Below, in pieces: positions 1 to 5,152 of a stretch of 5,152 nucleotides of DNA (positions within the stretch are counted from its first letter, which is position 1; the number at the start of each line of letters is the position of its first letter). Below the pieces are notes generated by a model. That model did not search any database and was not told the origin of the DNA. It worked only from the letters and a program-made list of their open reading frames with translations. The DNA is taken from positions 1 through 5,152 of the forward strand of contig CABQWP010000086.1 of the NCBI GenBank assembly GCA_902467875.1, in the 5' to 3' direction. A program made the translations under genes and the position numbers. This DNA is from an uncultured Collinsella sp. (lineage in GTDB: Bacteria; Actinomycetota; Coriobacteriia; Coriobacteriales; Coriobacteriaceae).

Positions 1-1
1 C

Positions 2-53
2 AAAGCCGCCAAGGGCCCTCCCCATCAACAACCAGGGGAGGGGGAGCCGCTTT
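2..53. repeat. Inverted-repeat hairpin, resembles a bidirectional terminator
   Basis: A perfect 8-bp stem (16-23 CCCTCCCC with 35-42 GGGGAGGG) encloses an 11-base loop. An outer AAAGC (2-6) pairs with GCTTT (49-53). A-rich bases on the left and T-rich bases on the right of a GC-rich stem are typical of a two-way intrinsic terminator between genes, yet here the stretch lies in the open frame of the molybdoenzyme. Its codon content is unlike the rest of that gene. It may be intergenic sequence joined to the gene by rearrangement or misassembly, or a small inserted palindrome. The structure is seen directly; its function is inferred. Confidence 0.5.
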
Positions 54-1289
54 AGGTGGGACGCCGTCTACACCAACACCAACCGCGGCGGCGCGTATCG
101 CGGCTACGGTGCCACCCAGGGCCAGTTTGCCGTGGAGAGCGCCGTCAACGAGCTTGCCGACATGCTGCACATGGACCCCGCCGACCTGCGCCTTAAGAAC
201 ATCGTGCGCGAGGGCGAGACCATGCCGCAGTACTACAACGAGAAGCTCAATGCCTGCGCGCTCGACCGCTGCCTGCTGCGTGCGATGGACATGATCGGCT
301 GGGGCGACAAGCCGCTGGCCGTGGACCTGGGCGATCGCGTGCGCGCCCTGGGCTGTGCGCTTACCATGCAGGGCTCGGGTATCTCCAACGTGGACATCGC
401 CGGCATCGACATGCGCCTGGAAGAGGACGGCTTCATTGCCATCGGCACCGGCGCCACCGATAACGGCATGGGCGTCGATACGATCCTGGCGCAGATTGCC
501 GCCGAGGAGCTGGGCGTAGAGAGCTCGCTGATCGTGGTGCGCGGCGTGGACACCGATGTGTCGCCGTTCGACGCCGGCTCGTACGCGAGCTCCGGTACCT
601 ACGTGACGGGCCTTGCCGCCAAGAACGCCGCGACCGAGCTGCGCGAGAAGATTTGCGCCAAGGCCGCCCAGATGTGGGACGTGGACGCCGCCGACGTGGT
701 CTTTGATGGCCAGTACGTGCGTCTGTCCGACGAGCGCGCCGCGCGCGAGCAGAACCGCTACCTCACGCTGCGCGACTTTGCCAACCTGTGCGTCAAGAAC
801 ATCGCGGGCGGCGACGCACTGACCTCGCATGCCTCTGCCTGCCTGCCCGTTTCGCCTCCGCCGTTTATGGCCGGCATCGCCGAGGTCGAGGTCGACAAGG
901 CCACCGGCAAGGTGACCGTGGTGGACTACGCGGCGGCCGTCGACTGCGGCACCGTGATCAACGAGGCGCTCGCGCGCGTTCAGGCCGAGGGCGGCATTGC
1001 CCAGGGCATCGGCCACGCGCTCTACGAGATTGTCGAGCACGACGACCGCGGCCGCCTGCGTACCGGCAACTTTATGAGCTACAAGCTGCCTACGCGCCTG
1101 GATATCGGCAGCATTCGCGTGGCCTTTGAGCCGAGTTACGAGCCGACGGGCCCGTTTGGCGCCAAGTCGATCGGCGAGGTCGTCATCAACACGCCGCTCG
1201 CCGCCGTGGCATCGGCCGTCGCACACGCCACCGGCCATCAGGTTCGCTCGCTGCCGATCACGCCGGAGAAGGCACTGCTGGGGGAGTAG
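3..1289 (+). CDS. Xanthine dehydrogenase-family molybdopterin-binding subunit, C-terminal part (5' truncated)
   Basis: This is the catalytic large subunit of a molybdenum hydroxylase (xanthine dehydrogenase/aldehyde oxidase family). Such enzymes are usually cytoplasmic, oxidise purines or other N-heterocycles or aldehydes, and pass electrons to 2Fe-2S and FAD partners, which are not in this window. Family signatures are clear: GGAYRGYGATQ near 87-119, with the active-site-region Arg at 99-101; GATDNGMGVDT around 453-482; the cofactor-binding QGIGHALYE near 1002-1028; and GAKSIGEV near 1158-1181, whose Glu codon 1176-1178 is the expected catalytic base. About 410 recognisable residues remain of a family length near 750, so the N-terminal half lies outside the window. 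No start codon is visible. The frame stays open back to position 3, but the first 18 or so codons look foreign (three AGG Arg codons and a hairpin), so true homology probably begins near 57-63. The substrate cannot be told from sequence. A terminator follows, so this is probably the last gene of its operon. Confidence 0.88.
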   Translation, partial: KPPRALPINNQGRGSRFRWDAVYTNTNRGGAYRGYGATQGQFAVESAVNELADMLHMDPADLRLKNIVREGETMPQYYNEKLNACALDRCLLRAMDMIGWGDKPLAVDLGDRVRALGCALTMQGSGISNVDIAGIDMRLEEDGFIAIGTGATDNGMGVDTILAQIAAEELGVESSLIVVRGVDTDVSPFDAGSYASSGTYVTGLAAKNAATELREKICAKAAQMWDVDAADVVFDGQYVRLSDERAAREQNRYLTLRDFANLCVKNIAGGDALTSHASACLPVSPPPFMAGIAEVEVDKATGKVTVVDYAAAVDCGTVINEALARVQAEGGIAQGIGHALYEIVEHDDRGRLRTGNFMSYKLPTRLDIGSIRVAFEPSYEPTGPFGAKSIGEVVINTPLAAVASAVAHATGHQVRSLPITPEKALLGE

Positions 1290-1317
1290 CGGGTCGGCGA
1301 ACAAGTCGTAATTGGCG

Positions 1318-1343
1318 GGGCGGGGCAACTCGTCCCGCCTTTC
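1318..1343 (+). terminator. Probable intrinsic terminator after the molybdoenzyme gene
   Basis: GGCGGGG (1319-1325) pairs with TCCCGCC (1333-1339), including one G-T pair, around a 7-base loop, and TTT follows at 1340-1342. An alternative left arm, GGCGGG at 1314-1319, can pair with the same right arm. The site lies about 30 bases after the stop codon, where the upstream transcript should end before the tRNA gene. The T-run is short, so termination strength is uncertain. Confidence 0.55.
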
Positions 1344-1401
1344 GCACTCGTGGTGAGGTCGTGAGCCTGTAAAAGGTGTGCGTGCGCTTGCCGTTCGTAT
1401 C

Positions 1402-1410
1402 TGCTATCAT
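1402..1410 (+). promoter_or_regulatory. Extended -10 promoter element for tRNA-Leu
   Basis: TGC immediately before TATCAT (1405-1410) makes an extended -10 (TGn plus hexamer, 4 of 6 to TATAAT). Initiation about 7 bases downstream would give a short leader before the tRNA at 1430. No good -35 lies at 16-18 bases: TTGCCG (1388-1393) is only 11 bases upstream. The extended -10 may compensate for this. Confidence 0.45.
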
Positions 1411-1429
1411 TCCTAGTCTGTGCGCTCAT

Positions 1430-1513
1430 GCGGGCGTGGCGGAATTGGTAGACGCGCCAGATTTAGGTTCTGGTGGGATTCCCGTGAAGGTTCGAGTCCT
1501 TTCGCCCGCACCA
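1430..1513 (+). tRNA. tRNA-Leu (anticodon UAG)
   Basis: This is a complete class II tRNA. Acceptor strands GCGGGCG (1430-1436) and CGCCCGC (1503-1509) pair perfectly, followed by discriminator A (1510) and an encoded CCA (1511-1513). The anticodon stem CCAGA/TCTGG (1457-1461, 1469-1473) holds the 7-base loop TTTAGGT, with anticodon TAG at 1464-1466, which reads CUA and probably other CUN leucine codons. A long variable arm (about 1474-1486, with a GGG/CCC stem) is typical of leucine tRNAs. The T-arm carries TTCGAGT between paired AAGG and CCTT. There is no sign of interruption or of a duplicated 3' end elsewhere in the window. Confidence 0.97.
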
Positions 1514-1521
1514 ACGCACCT

Positions 1522-1552
1522 GCGTCGGCTCCCGCCGTCGCGACTCTTTGTT
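1522..1552 (+). terminator. Possible terminator after tRNA-Leu
   Basis: GCG (1522-1524) and CGGC (1526-1529) pair with GCCG (1534-1537) and CGC (1539-1541), with one T-T mismatch and a TCCC loop. A T-rich tail, CTCTTTGTT, follows at 1544-1552. It begins 9 bases after the tRNA CCA end, so it could end the tRNA transcript. It is modest in strength, and read-through into tig is possible. Confidence 0.45.
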
Positions 1553-1580
1553 GCATAAAGGTACCAGCACCTCAGATAAG
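1551..1580 (+). promoter_or_regulatory. Candidate tig promoter
   Basis: TTGCAT (1551-1556) and GATAAG (1575-1580) are spaced 18 bases apart, with TTG conserved in the -35 and ATAA in the -10. Initiation near 1587 would leave only a short leader before the Shine-Dalgarno site at 1593. An inverted repeat, CCAGC (1564-1568) with GCTGG (1580-1584), surrounds the -10 and could be an operator or chance. The match is weak. Confidence 0.33.
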
Positions 1581-1592
1581 CTGGGCAGTATG

Positions 1593-1598
1593 AGGAGG
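1593..1598 (+). promoter_or_regulatory. Strong ribosome binding site of tig
   Basis: A full AGGAGG lies 6 bases before TTG 1605 and 3 bases before GTG 1602. The ATG at 1590 overlaps it and so cannot use it. The site therefore decides for a start at 1605 or 1602 rather than 1590. Confidence 0.75.
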
Positions 1599-1604
1599 AA
1601 CGTG

Positions 1605-2903
1605 TTGAACATCACCGCTTCTGACGTCAAGGACGCCAAGCTCACCGCTACGGTCACCATCCCGGCCGCCGACGTCGACGCCGCGATCAAGAAGGCCTAC
1701 AAGGACACCGCCAAGAAGTACCGCTTCCCGGGCTTCCGCGCCGGTAAGGCTCCCCGTCCGGTCATCGACTCTGCTCTTGGCGCCGAGGCTACCCTCGCTC
1801 AGGCCACCAACGACCTGATCGCCGCCAACGAGCCCGTCGTCCTCAACGAGCTGGACATCGTCCCCACCAAGAACGGTGACTACAAGGATCTCGACCTCGC
1901 CAAGGATCACGAGGACTACACCTACACCGTCGAGTTCTCCCTGCGTCCTGCCGCTGAGCTCTCCTCCTTCGACGCCGTCGAGATCGAGATGCCTCCCGCG
2001 GAGGTCACCGAGTCCGAGATCAACAACCAGGTCGAGATGCTCCTCAACTACCGTGCCACCTTCGAGGACGTCGAGGGTCGCGCCGTCGAGGCCGAGGACT
2101 ACGTTACCGTCGACCTCAAGGCCGTCGAGAACGCCGACAACTTCGCCGCCGAGGGCCGCATGCTCATCGCCGGTAGCGACAGCAACCCCAAGGAGTTCAA
2201 CGAGGCCCTGATCGGCGCCAACGTTGACGACGTCAAGACCGTCACCTGGACCGACGAGGTCGAGGAGGGCGAGGAGGCCGAGACCCACACCGTCGAGGTC
2301 ACCGTCAAGGGCATCAAGGTCCGCAACACCCCCGAGCTCACCGACGAGCTCGTCAAGTCCGACTTTGGCTTCGACAGCATCGACGCCATGCGCGACGCCA
2401 TCAAGATCGAGATCGAGCAGGACAAGGCTTCCCGCCTCCCGGCCGAGAAGGAGAACCGTTGCGTCTCCGCTCTCGCCGAGCGCCTGCAGCTCGACGAGAT
2501 GGACGCCGACTACGAGCAGTCCGTCTTTGAGGAGCTCGGCCAGAACTTCCTGTCCAACCTCGCTGCCCGCGGCATGACGCTGGACACCTGGCTGCCCGCT
2601 TCCGGTCTGACCATGGAGCAGTTCATCGGCGACCTGCACAAGCAGGCCAACGATGTTGCCCGTGAGTCCCTGGCGCTCGACGCTCTTGCCCGTGAGCTCA
2701 AGATTGAGGTCACCGAGGACGACGTCAACGCCGAGTTCGAGAAGGCCGGCGTCAAGGACGTCGAGGCTTCCAAGGCAGAGTTCATCGCCGATGGCCGCAT
2801 GCCTGCCGTCCGCGAGTCCATCCGTCGCTCCAAGGCCGTCGACCACCTGGTCGAGAACGCCAAGGTGACCGAGGTCGACGAGACCGCCAAGGACGCCGAG
2901 TAA
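1605..2903 (+). CDS. tig: Trigger factor, ribosome-associated chaperone and peptidyl-prolyl isomerase
   Basis: Trigger factor docks at the ribosome exit tunnel and shields nascent chains. The product is 432 residues, matching the family (E. coli 432). The domains are an N-terminal ribosome-binding domain (about 1-115) with signature GFRAGKAP at 43-50, the same numbering as E. coli; an FKBP-like isomerase domain (about 160-240); and a helical C-terminal chaperone domain starting near NTPELTDELVK (241 on) and ending in an acidic tail. Phe198 sits where E. coli has the active-site aromatic Phe198. The signature reads FRA where E. coli has FRK, a tolerated variation in the family as far as I know. 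I chose TTG 1605 because AGGAGG is 6 bases upstream; GTG 1602 is nearly as good (one residue longer), and ATG 1590 would overlap the ribosome binding site. Codons are heavily C-ending (CTC, GTC, TTC), more so than in its neighbours, which suits an abundant protein. It lies just upstream of clpP-clpX, a common bacterial arrangement. Confidence 0.96.
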   Translation: MNITASDVKDAKLTATVTIPAADVDAAIKKAYKDTAKKYRFPGFRAGKAPRPVIDSALGAEATLAQATNDLIAANEPVVLNELDIVPTKNGDYKDLDLAKDHEDYTYTVEFSLRPAAELSSFDAVEIEMPPAEVTESEINNQVEMLLNYRATFEDVEGRAVEAEDYVTVDLKAVENADNFAAEGRMLIAGSDSNPKEFNEALIGANVDDVKTVTWTDEVEEGEEAETHTVEVTVKGIKVRNTPELTDELVKSDFGFDSIDAMRDAIKIEIEQDKASRLPAEKENRCVSALAERLQLDEMDADYEQSVFEELGQNFLSNLAARGMTLDTWLPASGLTMEQFIGDLHKQANDVARESLALDALARELKIEVTEDDVNAEFEKAGVKDVEASKAEFIADGRMPAVRESIRRSKAVDHLVENAKVTEVDETAKDAE

Positions 2904-2979
2904 TTCTCGCCACCTTTTCCGCGAGCGCATGGATGCGCCCGTGATGGGGTAAAGTTATAAGCCGGTTATCCGGTTGCTT

Positions 2980-3024
2980 CGTACGGTGCCAGCCAATGCA
3001 TAGCATGCGGGCACCGTACGTTTA
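2980..3024 (+). terminator. Large hairpin between tig and clpP: terminator or clpP leader attenuator
   Basis: CGTACGGTGCC (2980-2990) and GGCACCGTACG (3010-3020) are perfect 11-base complements. After a single mismatch, GC (2992-2993) pairs with GC (3007-3008), and TTTAT follows at 3021-3025. This is a typical intrinsic terminator shape for tig, about 75 bases after its stop codon. If clpP is transcribed from upstream (tig read-through or the -10-like TATAAG at 2956), the same hairpin would sit in the clpP leader and act as an attenuator or an RNA-stabilising structure. Confidence 0.7.
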
Positions 3025-3056
3025 TCTAGAACCAATTTGGTCCGCAAGAGAGAAAT

Positions 3057-3060
3057 GGAG
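3057..3060 (+). promoter_or_regulatory. Ribosome binding site of clpP
   Basis: GGAG lies 6 bases before ATG 3067. Three in-frame ATGs occur close together (3055, 3061, 3067); only 3067 is correctly spaced from this site. An AGAGAG at 3047-3052 could weakly serve 3061. Confidence 0.6.
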
Positions 3061-3066
3061 ATGCGT

Positions 3067-3687
3067 ATGATCGCTAAGTTCGATTCCGCCCTCGTGCCAT
3101 ACGTTATCGAGCAGACGCCGCGCGGCGAGCGCAGCTACGATATCTATTCGCGCCTGCTCAACGACCGCATCATCTTCTTGGGCGAGGAGATCAACTCCGT
3201 CAGCGCCAACCTGGTCGTTGCCCAGCTGCTGCATCTTGAGAGCCAGGATGCCGAGAAGGATATCTCGCTCTACATCAATTCGCCCGGCGGCGAGGTCTAC
3301 TCCGGTCTGGCGATTCTGGACACCATGAACTTCATTAAGCCGCAGGTCTCCACCATCTGCGTGGGCATGGCCGCGTCCATGGCCGCCGTGCTGCTTTCGG
3401 CCGGCGCCAAGGGCAAGCGCTTCTGCCTGCCGCACTCCAAGGTCATGATTCACCAGCCCAGCGGCGGTGCCCAGGGCCAGCAGACCGAGATCGAGATTGT
3501 GGCCGAGGAGATTAAGAAGACCCGCCGCGAGCTCAACCAGATCCTGTCCGATGCCTCGGGTCAGCCCATCGAGAAGGTCCAGGCCGACACCGAGCGCGAC
3601 AACTACCTGACCGCTGCCGAGGCCCTCGACTACGGCCTGATCGACCGTATCGTTACCTCGCGCGATCTTGCCGCGAAGGACGCCTAG
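3067..3687 (+). CDS. clpP: ATP-dependent Clp protease proteolytic subunit ClpP
   Basis: ClpP is the cytoplasmic serine peptidase that forms a double heptameric ring and degrades proteins fed in by ClpX or another Clp ATPase. The 206-residue product has the full catalytic triad: Ser104 in GMAASMAA, His129 in MIHQPSGG, and Asp178 in TERDNYLTA. It also has the SPGG loop (72-75), part of the substrate-binding/oxyanion region. The N-terminus includes LVPYVIEQTPRGERSYDIYSRLL, typical of ClpP where a short propeptide may be removed and axial loops form. Start 3067 is preferred by ribosome-binding spacing; 3061 (two residues longer) is a close alternative, and the frame is open back to a TTG at 3037. 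The stop is one base before the clpX ATG, so ClpP and its unfoldase are made from one message. I see one copy only; many actinobacteria have a second clpP, which would be elsewhere. Confidence 0.97.
   Translation: MIAKFDSALVPYVIEQTPRGERSYDIYSRLLNDRIIFLGEEINSVSANLVVAQLLHLESQDAEKDISLYINSPGGEVYSGLAILDTMNFIKPQVSTICVGMAASMAAVLLSAGAKGKRFCLPHSKVMIHQPSGGAQGQQTEIEIVAEEIKKTRRELNQILSDASGQPIEKVQADTERDNYLTAAEALDYGLIDRIVTSRDLAAKDA
3675..3680 (+). promoter_or_regulatory. Ribosome binding site of clpX inside the clpP 3' end
   Basis: GAAGGA lies 8 bases before ATG 3689, within the last codons of clpP. This fixes the clpX start at 3689, rather than TTG 3668 or ATG 3701, and implies coupled translation. Confidence 0.7.
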
Positions 3688-3688
3688 G

Positions 3689-5095
3689 ATGGCCGGTAAC
3701 ATGCAGGACAACTTTGACGAGAACGGCAACCCCATCCGTTGCTCCTTCTGCGGAAAAGAGCAGGGACAGGTTCGCCGCCTTGTTAAGGGTCCGACCAACA
3801 TCTTTATCTGTGACGAGTGCGTTGCCGCCTGCTCCGAGATCCTTGAGGAGTCGCTGGCTTCGGACTTTATGGACGCCGCCCGCAACGGCAATCTCCCGGG
3901 CTTCCTCAACGACCACGGCCAGGCTGCGTCCCAGCCCGCCGTTGACCCCGAGGCCGAGGGCTTTGAGCTCGAGGACGATCGTCAGGTCATCACGCACGTG
4001 CCGACGCCGCACGAGATCTATGACGAGCTTTCGGCCTATGTCATGGGCCAGGAGGACGCCAAGCGTGCCATGTCGGTTGCCGTGTACAACCATTACCGCC
4101 GCGTGATCGAGGGCGGTGCTGCGCTTTCGGCCTTTGACGACGGTTTGGACTCGCAGCTCGACGATGATATGGACGAGGTAGAGCTCGCCAAGTCCAACAT
4201 TTTGCTGCTCGGCCCCACCGGTACCGGTAAGACGCTGCTGGCCCAGACGCTCGCACGCATCCTCGAGGTGCCGTTTGCCATCGCCGACGCCACCGCGCTC
4301 ACCGAGGCCGGTTACGTTGGCGAGGACGTTGAGAACATCCTGCTCAAGCTCATCAACGCCGCCGATGGCGATATCGAGCGCGCGCAGGTGGGCATTATCT
4401 ACGTGGACGAGATCGACAAGATCGCCCGCAAGGCCGAGAACCTCTCCATCACCCGTGATGTCTCGGGCGAGGGCGTTCAGCAGGCACTGCTTAAGATTCT
4501 TGAGGGCACGGTTGCCAGCGTTCCGCCCACCGGCGGCCGCAAGCATCCCCAGCAGGAGCTGCTGCAGATCGACACGACCAACATCCTGTTCATCTGCGGC
4601 GGTGCCTTTGTGGGTCTGGATAAGATTATCGCCGACCGCGTGGGCAACAAGGGCGTGGGCTTTAACTCCGAGATCGCCGGCCCCACCTCGGTCGACGAGA
4701 ACGACCTGCTGCGCCAGGTGCTCCCGCAGGACCTCAACGCCTTTGGCATGATCCCCGAGTTCGTGGGCCGTACGCCCGTCGTCACCCAGACGCAGGCGCT
4801 CGACGAGGACGACCTGGTGTCGATCCTGACCGAGCCCAAGAACGCCGTGGTGCGTCAATACCGCAAGATGTTCCAGCTCGAGGACGTTGAGCTTGAGTTT
4901 GAGGACGCCGCCCTGCACGAGATTGCCCGCATGGCGCTCGCCCGCAAGACCGGCGCACGTGGCCTTCGCGCCATCTGCGAGGACGTGCTGCAGCAGACGA
5001 TGTTCGACCTCCCCAGCGAGGAAGGCGTTGCCAAGGTCATCGTGACCGAAGCCTCCGTAAAGGGCGAAGAGCAGCCCCAGCGCATCTACGGGTAA
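3689..5095 (+). CDS. clpX: ATP-dependent Clp protease ATP-binding subunit ClpX
   Basis: ClpX is the hexameric AAA+ unfoldase that recognises tagged proteins and threads them into ClpP. The 468-residue product shows these parts in order: an N-terminal zinc-binding domain with Cys18, Cys21, Cys41 and Cys44 (CX2C-X19-CX2C); PTPHEI at 105-110; Walker A GPTGTGKT at 175-182; pore-loop GYVGED at 208-213; Walker B around VDE 239-241; the RKH loop at 284-286; the ClpP-docking tripeptide VGF at 323-325 (IGF in E. coli); and sensor-2 GARGLR at 422-427. It is about 44 residues longer than E. coli ClpX (424). The extra length is a linker between the zinc domain and the ATPase (about 49-104) and an Asp-rich insertion near 149-167. 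All key ATPase residues are present, so it should be active. It is translated from the clpP message, with one base between stop and start. Confidence 0.97.
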   Translation: MAGNMQDNFDENGNPIRCSFCGKEQGQVRRLVKGPTNIFICDECVAACSEILEESLASDFMDAARNGNLPGFLNDHGQAASQPAVDPEAEGFELEDDRQVITHVPTPHEIYDELSAYVMGQEDAKRAMSVAVYNHYRRVIEGGAALSAFDDGLDSQLDDDMDEVELAKSNILLLGPTGTGKTLLAQTLARILEVPFAIADATALTEAGYVGEDVENILLKLINAADGDIERAQVGIIYVDEIDKIARKAENLSITRDVSGEGVQQALLKILEGTVASVPPTGGRKHPQQELLQIDTTNILFICGGAFVGLDKIIADRVGNKGVGFNSEIAGPTSVDENDLLRQVLPQDLNAFGMIPEFVGRTPVVTQTQALDEDDLVSILTEPKNAVVRQYRKMFQLEDVELEFEDAALHEIARMALARKTGARGLRAICEDVLQQTMFDLPSEEGVAKVIVTEASVKGEEQPQRIYG

Positions 5096-5107
5096 ATAGC
5101 TTGAATC

Positions 5108-5143
5108 CAGGCCCCGCGGCAACCACCGCGGGGCCTGCCATTT
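5108..5143 (+). terminator. Intrinsic terminator after clpX
   Basis: A perfect 12-bp GC-rich stem (5108-5119 with 5126-5137) has a 6-base CAACCA loop, followed by CCATTT. It starts 12 bases after the clpX stop codon. The T-run is short, but the stem is very stable. It marks the end of the clpP-clpX unit; 9 bases remain in the window after it. Confidence 0.75.
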
Positions 5144-5152
5144 AGGGACAGG

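Larger units (their letters stand above)
2904..3066 (+). other. tig-clpP intergenic region
   Basis: This 163-base gap carries several symmetric elements. CTCGC (2906-2910) and GCGAG (2921-2925) are separated by 10 bases. GCGCAT (2925-2930) faces ATGCGC (2933-2938). CCGG-TTAT-CCGG lies near 2962-2973. The large hairpin at 2980-3020 is described separately. A TATAAG (2956-2961) could be a -10, but no convincing -35 stands 16-18 bases before it. I see no CtsR-type direct heptamer repeat, CIRCE or HspR-type (HAIR) box. No small ORF is convincing. Confidence 0.6.

Noticed and set aside
1491..1513. tRNA 3' end as an integration (att) site
   Set aside because: No second copy of the tRNA 3' end, integrase or foreign gene appears in the window, and the neighbours are ordinary core genes.
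1376..1558. 60-codon + strand open frame across the tRNA
   Set aside because: It translates the tRNA-Leu gene and its flanks. The tRNA fold is complete and explains the sequence.
2906..2925. CTCGC-N10-GCGAG as a ClgR-type operator for clpP
   Set aside because: The spacing does not fit the CGC-N5-GCG form I know for ClgR boxes, and it lies far from any supported promoter. It may be chance in GC-rich DNA.
1572..2930. 452-codon open frame on the minus strand covering all of tig
   Set aside because: Its Leu/Val/Gly/Asp-rich composition is what the C-ending codons of tig give when read backwards. No domain is recognisable and the + strand gene is certain.
2925..2938. GCGCAT-GG-ATGCGC as a terminator for tig
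   Set aside because: The usable stem is only about 4 bp once a loop is allowed, and no T-run follows. The hairpin at 2980-3020 is a much better candidate.
3022..3909. 295-codon minus-strand open frame over clpP
   Set aside because: It is a shadow of clpP codon bias. ClpP on the + strand has its full catalytic triad.
3653..5122. 489-codon open frame on the minus strand covering clpX
   Set aside because: It is a mirror of the strong codon bias in clpX, has no recognisable motifs, and runs into the terminator hairpin.
1..5152. CRISPR array, transposase or toxin-antitoxin pair
   Set aside because: I saw no regularly spaced repeats, no transposase-like protein and no small paired genes on either strand.

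Overview
The window looks like chromosome from a high-GC actinobacterium. Coriobacteriia, and Collinsella or a close relative, is my best guess. The guess rests on the strongly G/C-ending codons, the order tRNA-Leu, tig, clpP, clpX, and the style of an anaerobe-type molybdenum hydroxylase. It is an inference from gene style and order, not a database match. All genes read on the + strand.

Positions 1-59 form a hairpin-rich stretch that does not read like the gene it runs into. Positions 3-1289 hold the open frame of a xanthine dehydrogenase-family molybdopterin-binding (large) subunit; only the C-terminal part is present. A terminator-like hairpin follows at about 1318-1343. A complete tRNA-Leu with anticodon UAG lies at 1430-1513, with an extended -10 element in front and a weak terminator behind. 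Next come tig (trigger factor, 1605-2903), a 163-base intergenic region dominated by a large perfect hairpin (2980-3020), clpP (3067-3687) and clpX (3689-5095). clpP and clpX are separated by one base and are almost certainly co-translated. A 12-bp hairpin at 5108-5137 closes the clpX unit.

The tig-clpP-clpX block is a protein quality-control locus. Trigger factor receives nascent chains at the ribosome, ClpX unfolds tagged or damaged proteins, and ClpP degrades them. Trigger factor, ClpP and ClpX keep their key catalytic or signature residues, apart from FRA in place of FRK in trigger factor. The Mo-hydroxylase fragment is a separate metabolic unit that ends upstream of the tRNA.

No undescribed system is visible. 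The points most worth checking are the apparent sequence junction at about 53-60 at the left edge, the hairpin between tig and clpP, a methionine where many Mo hydroxylases have the glutamine near molybdenum, and the long linker and acidic insertion in ClpX.
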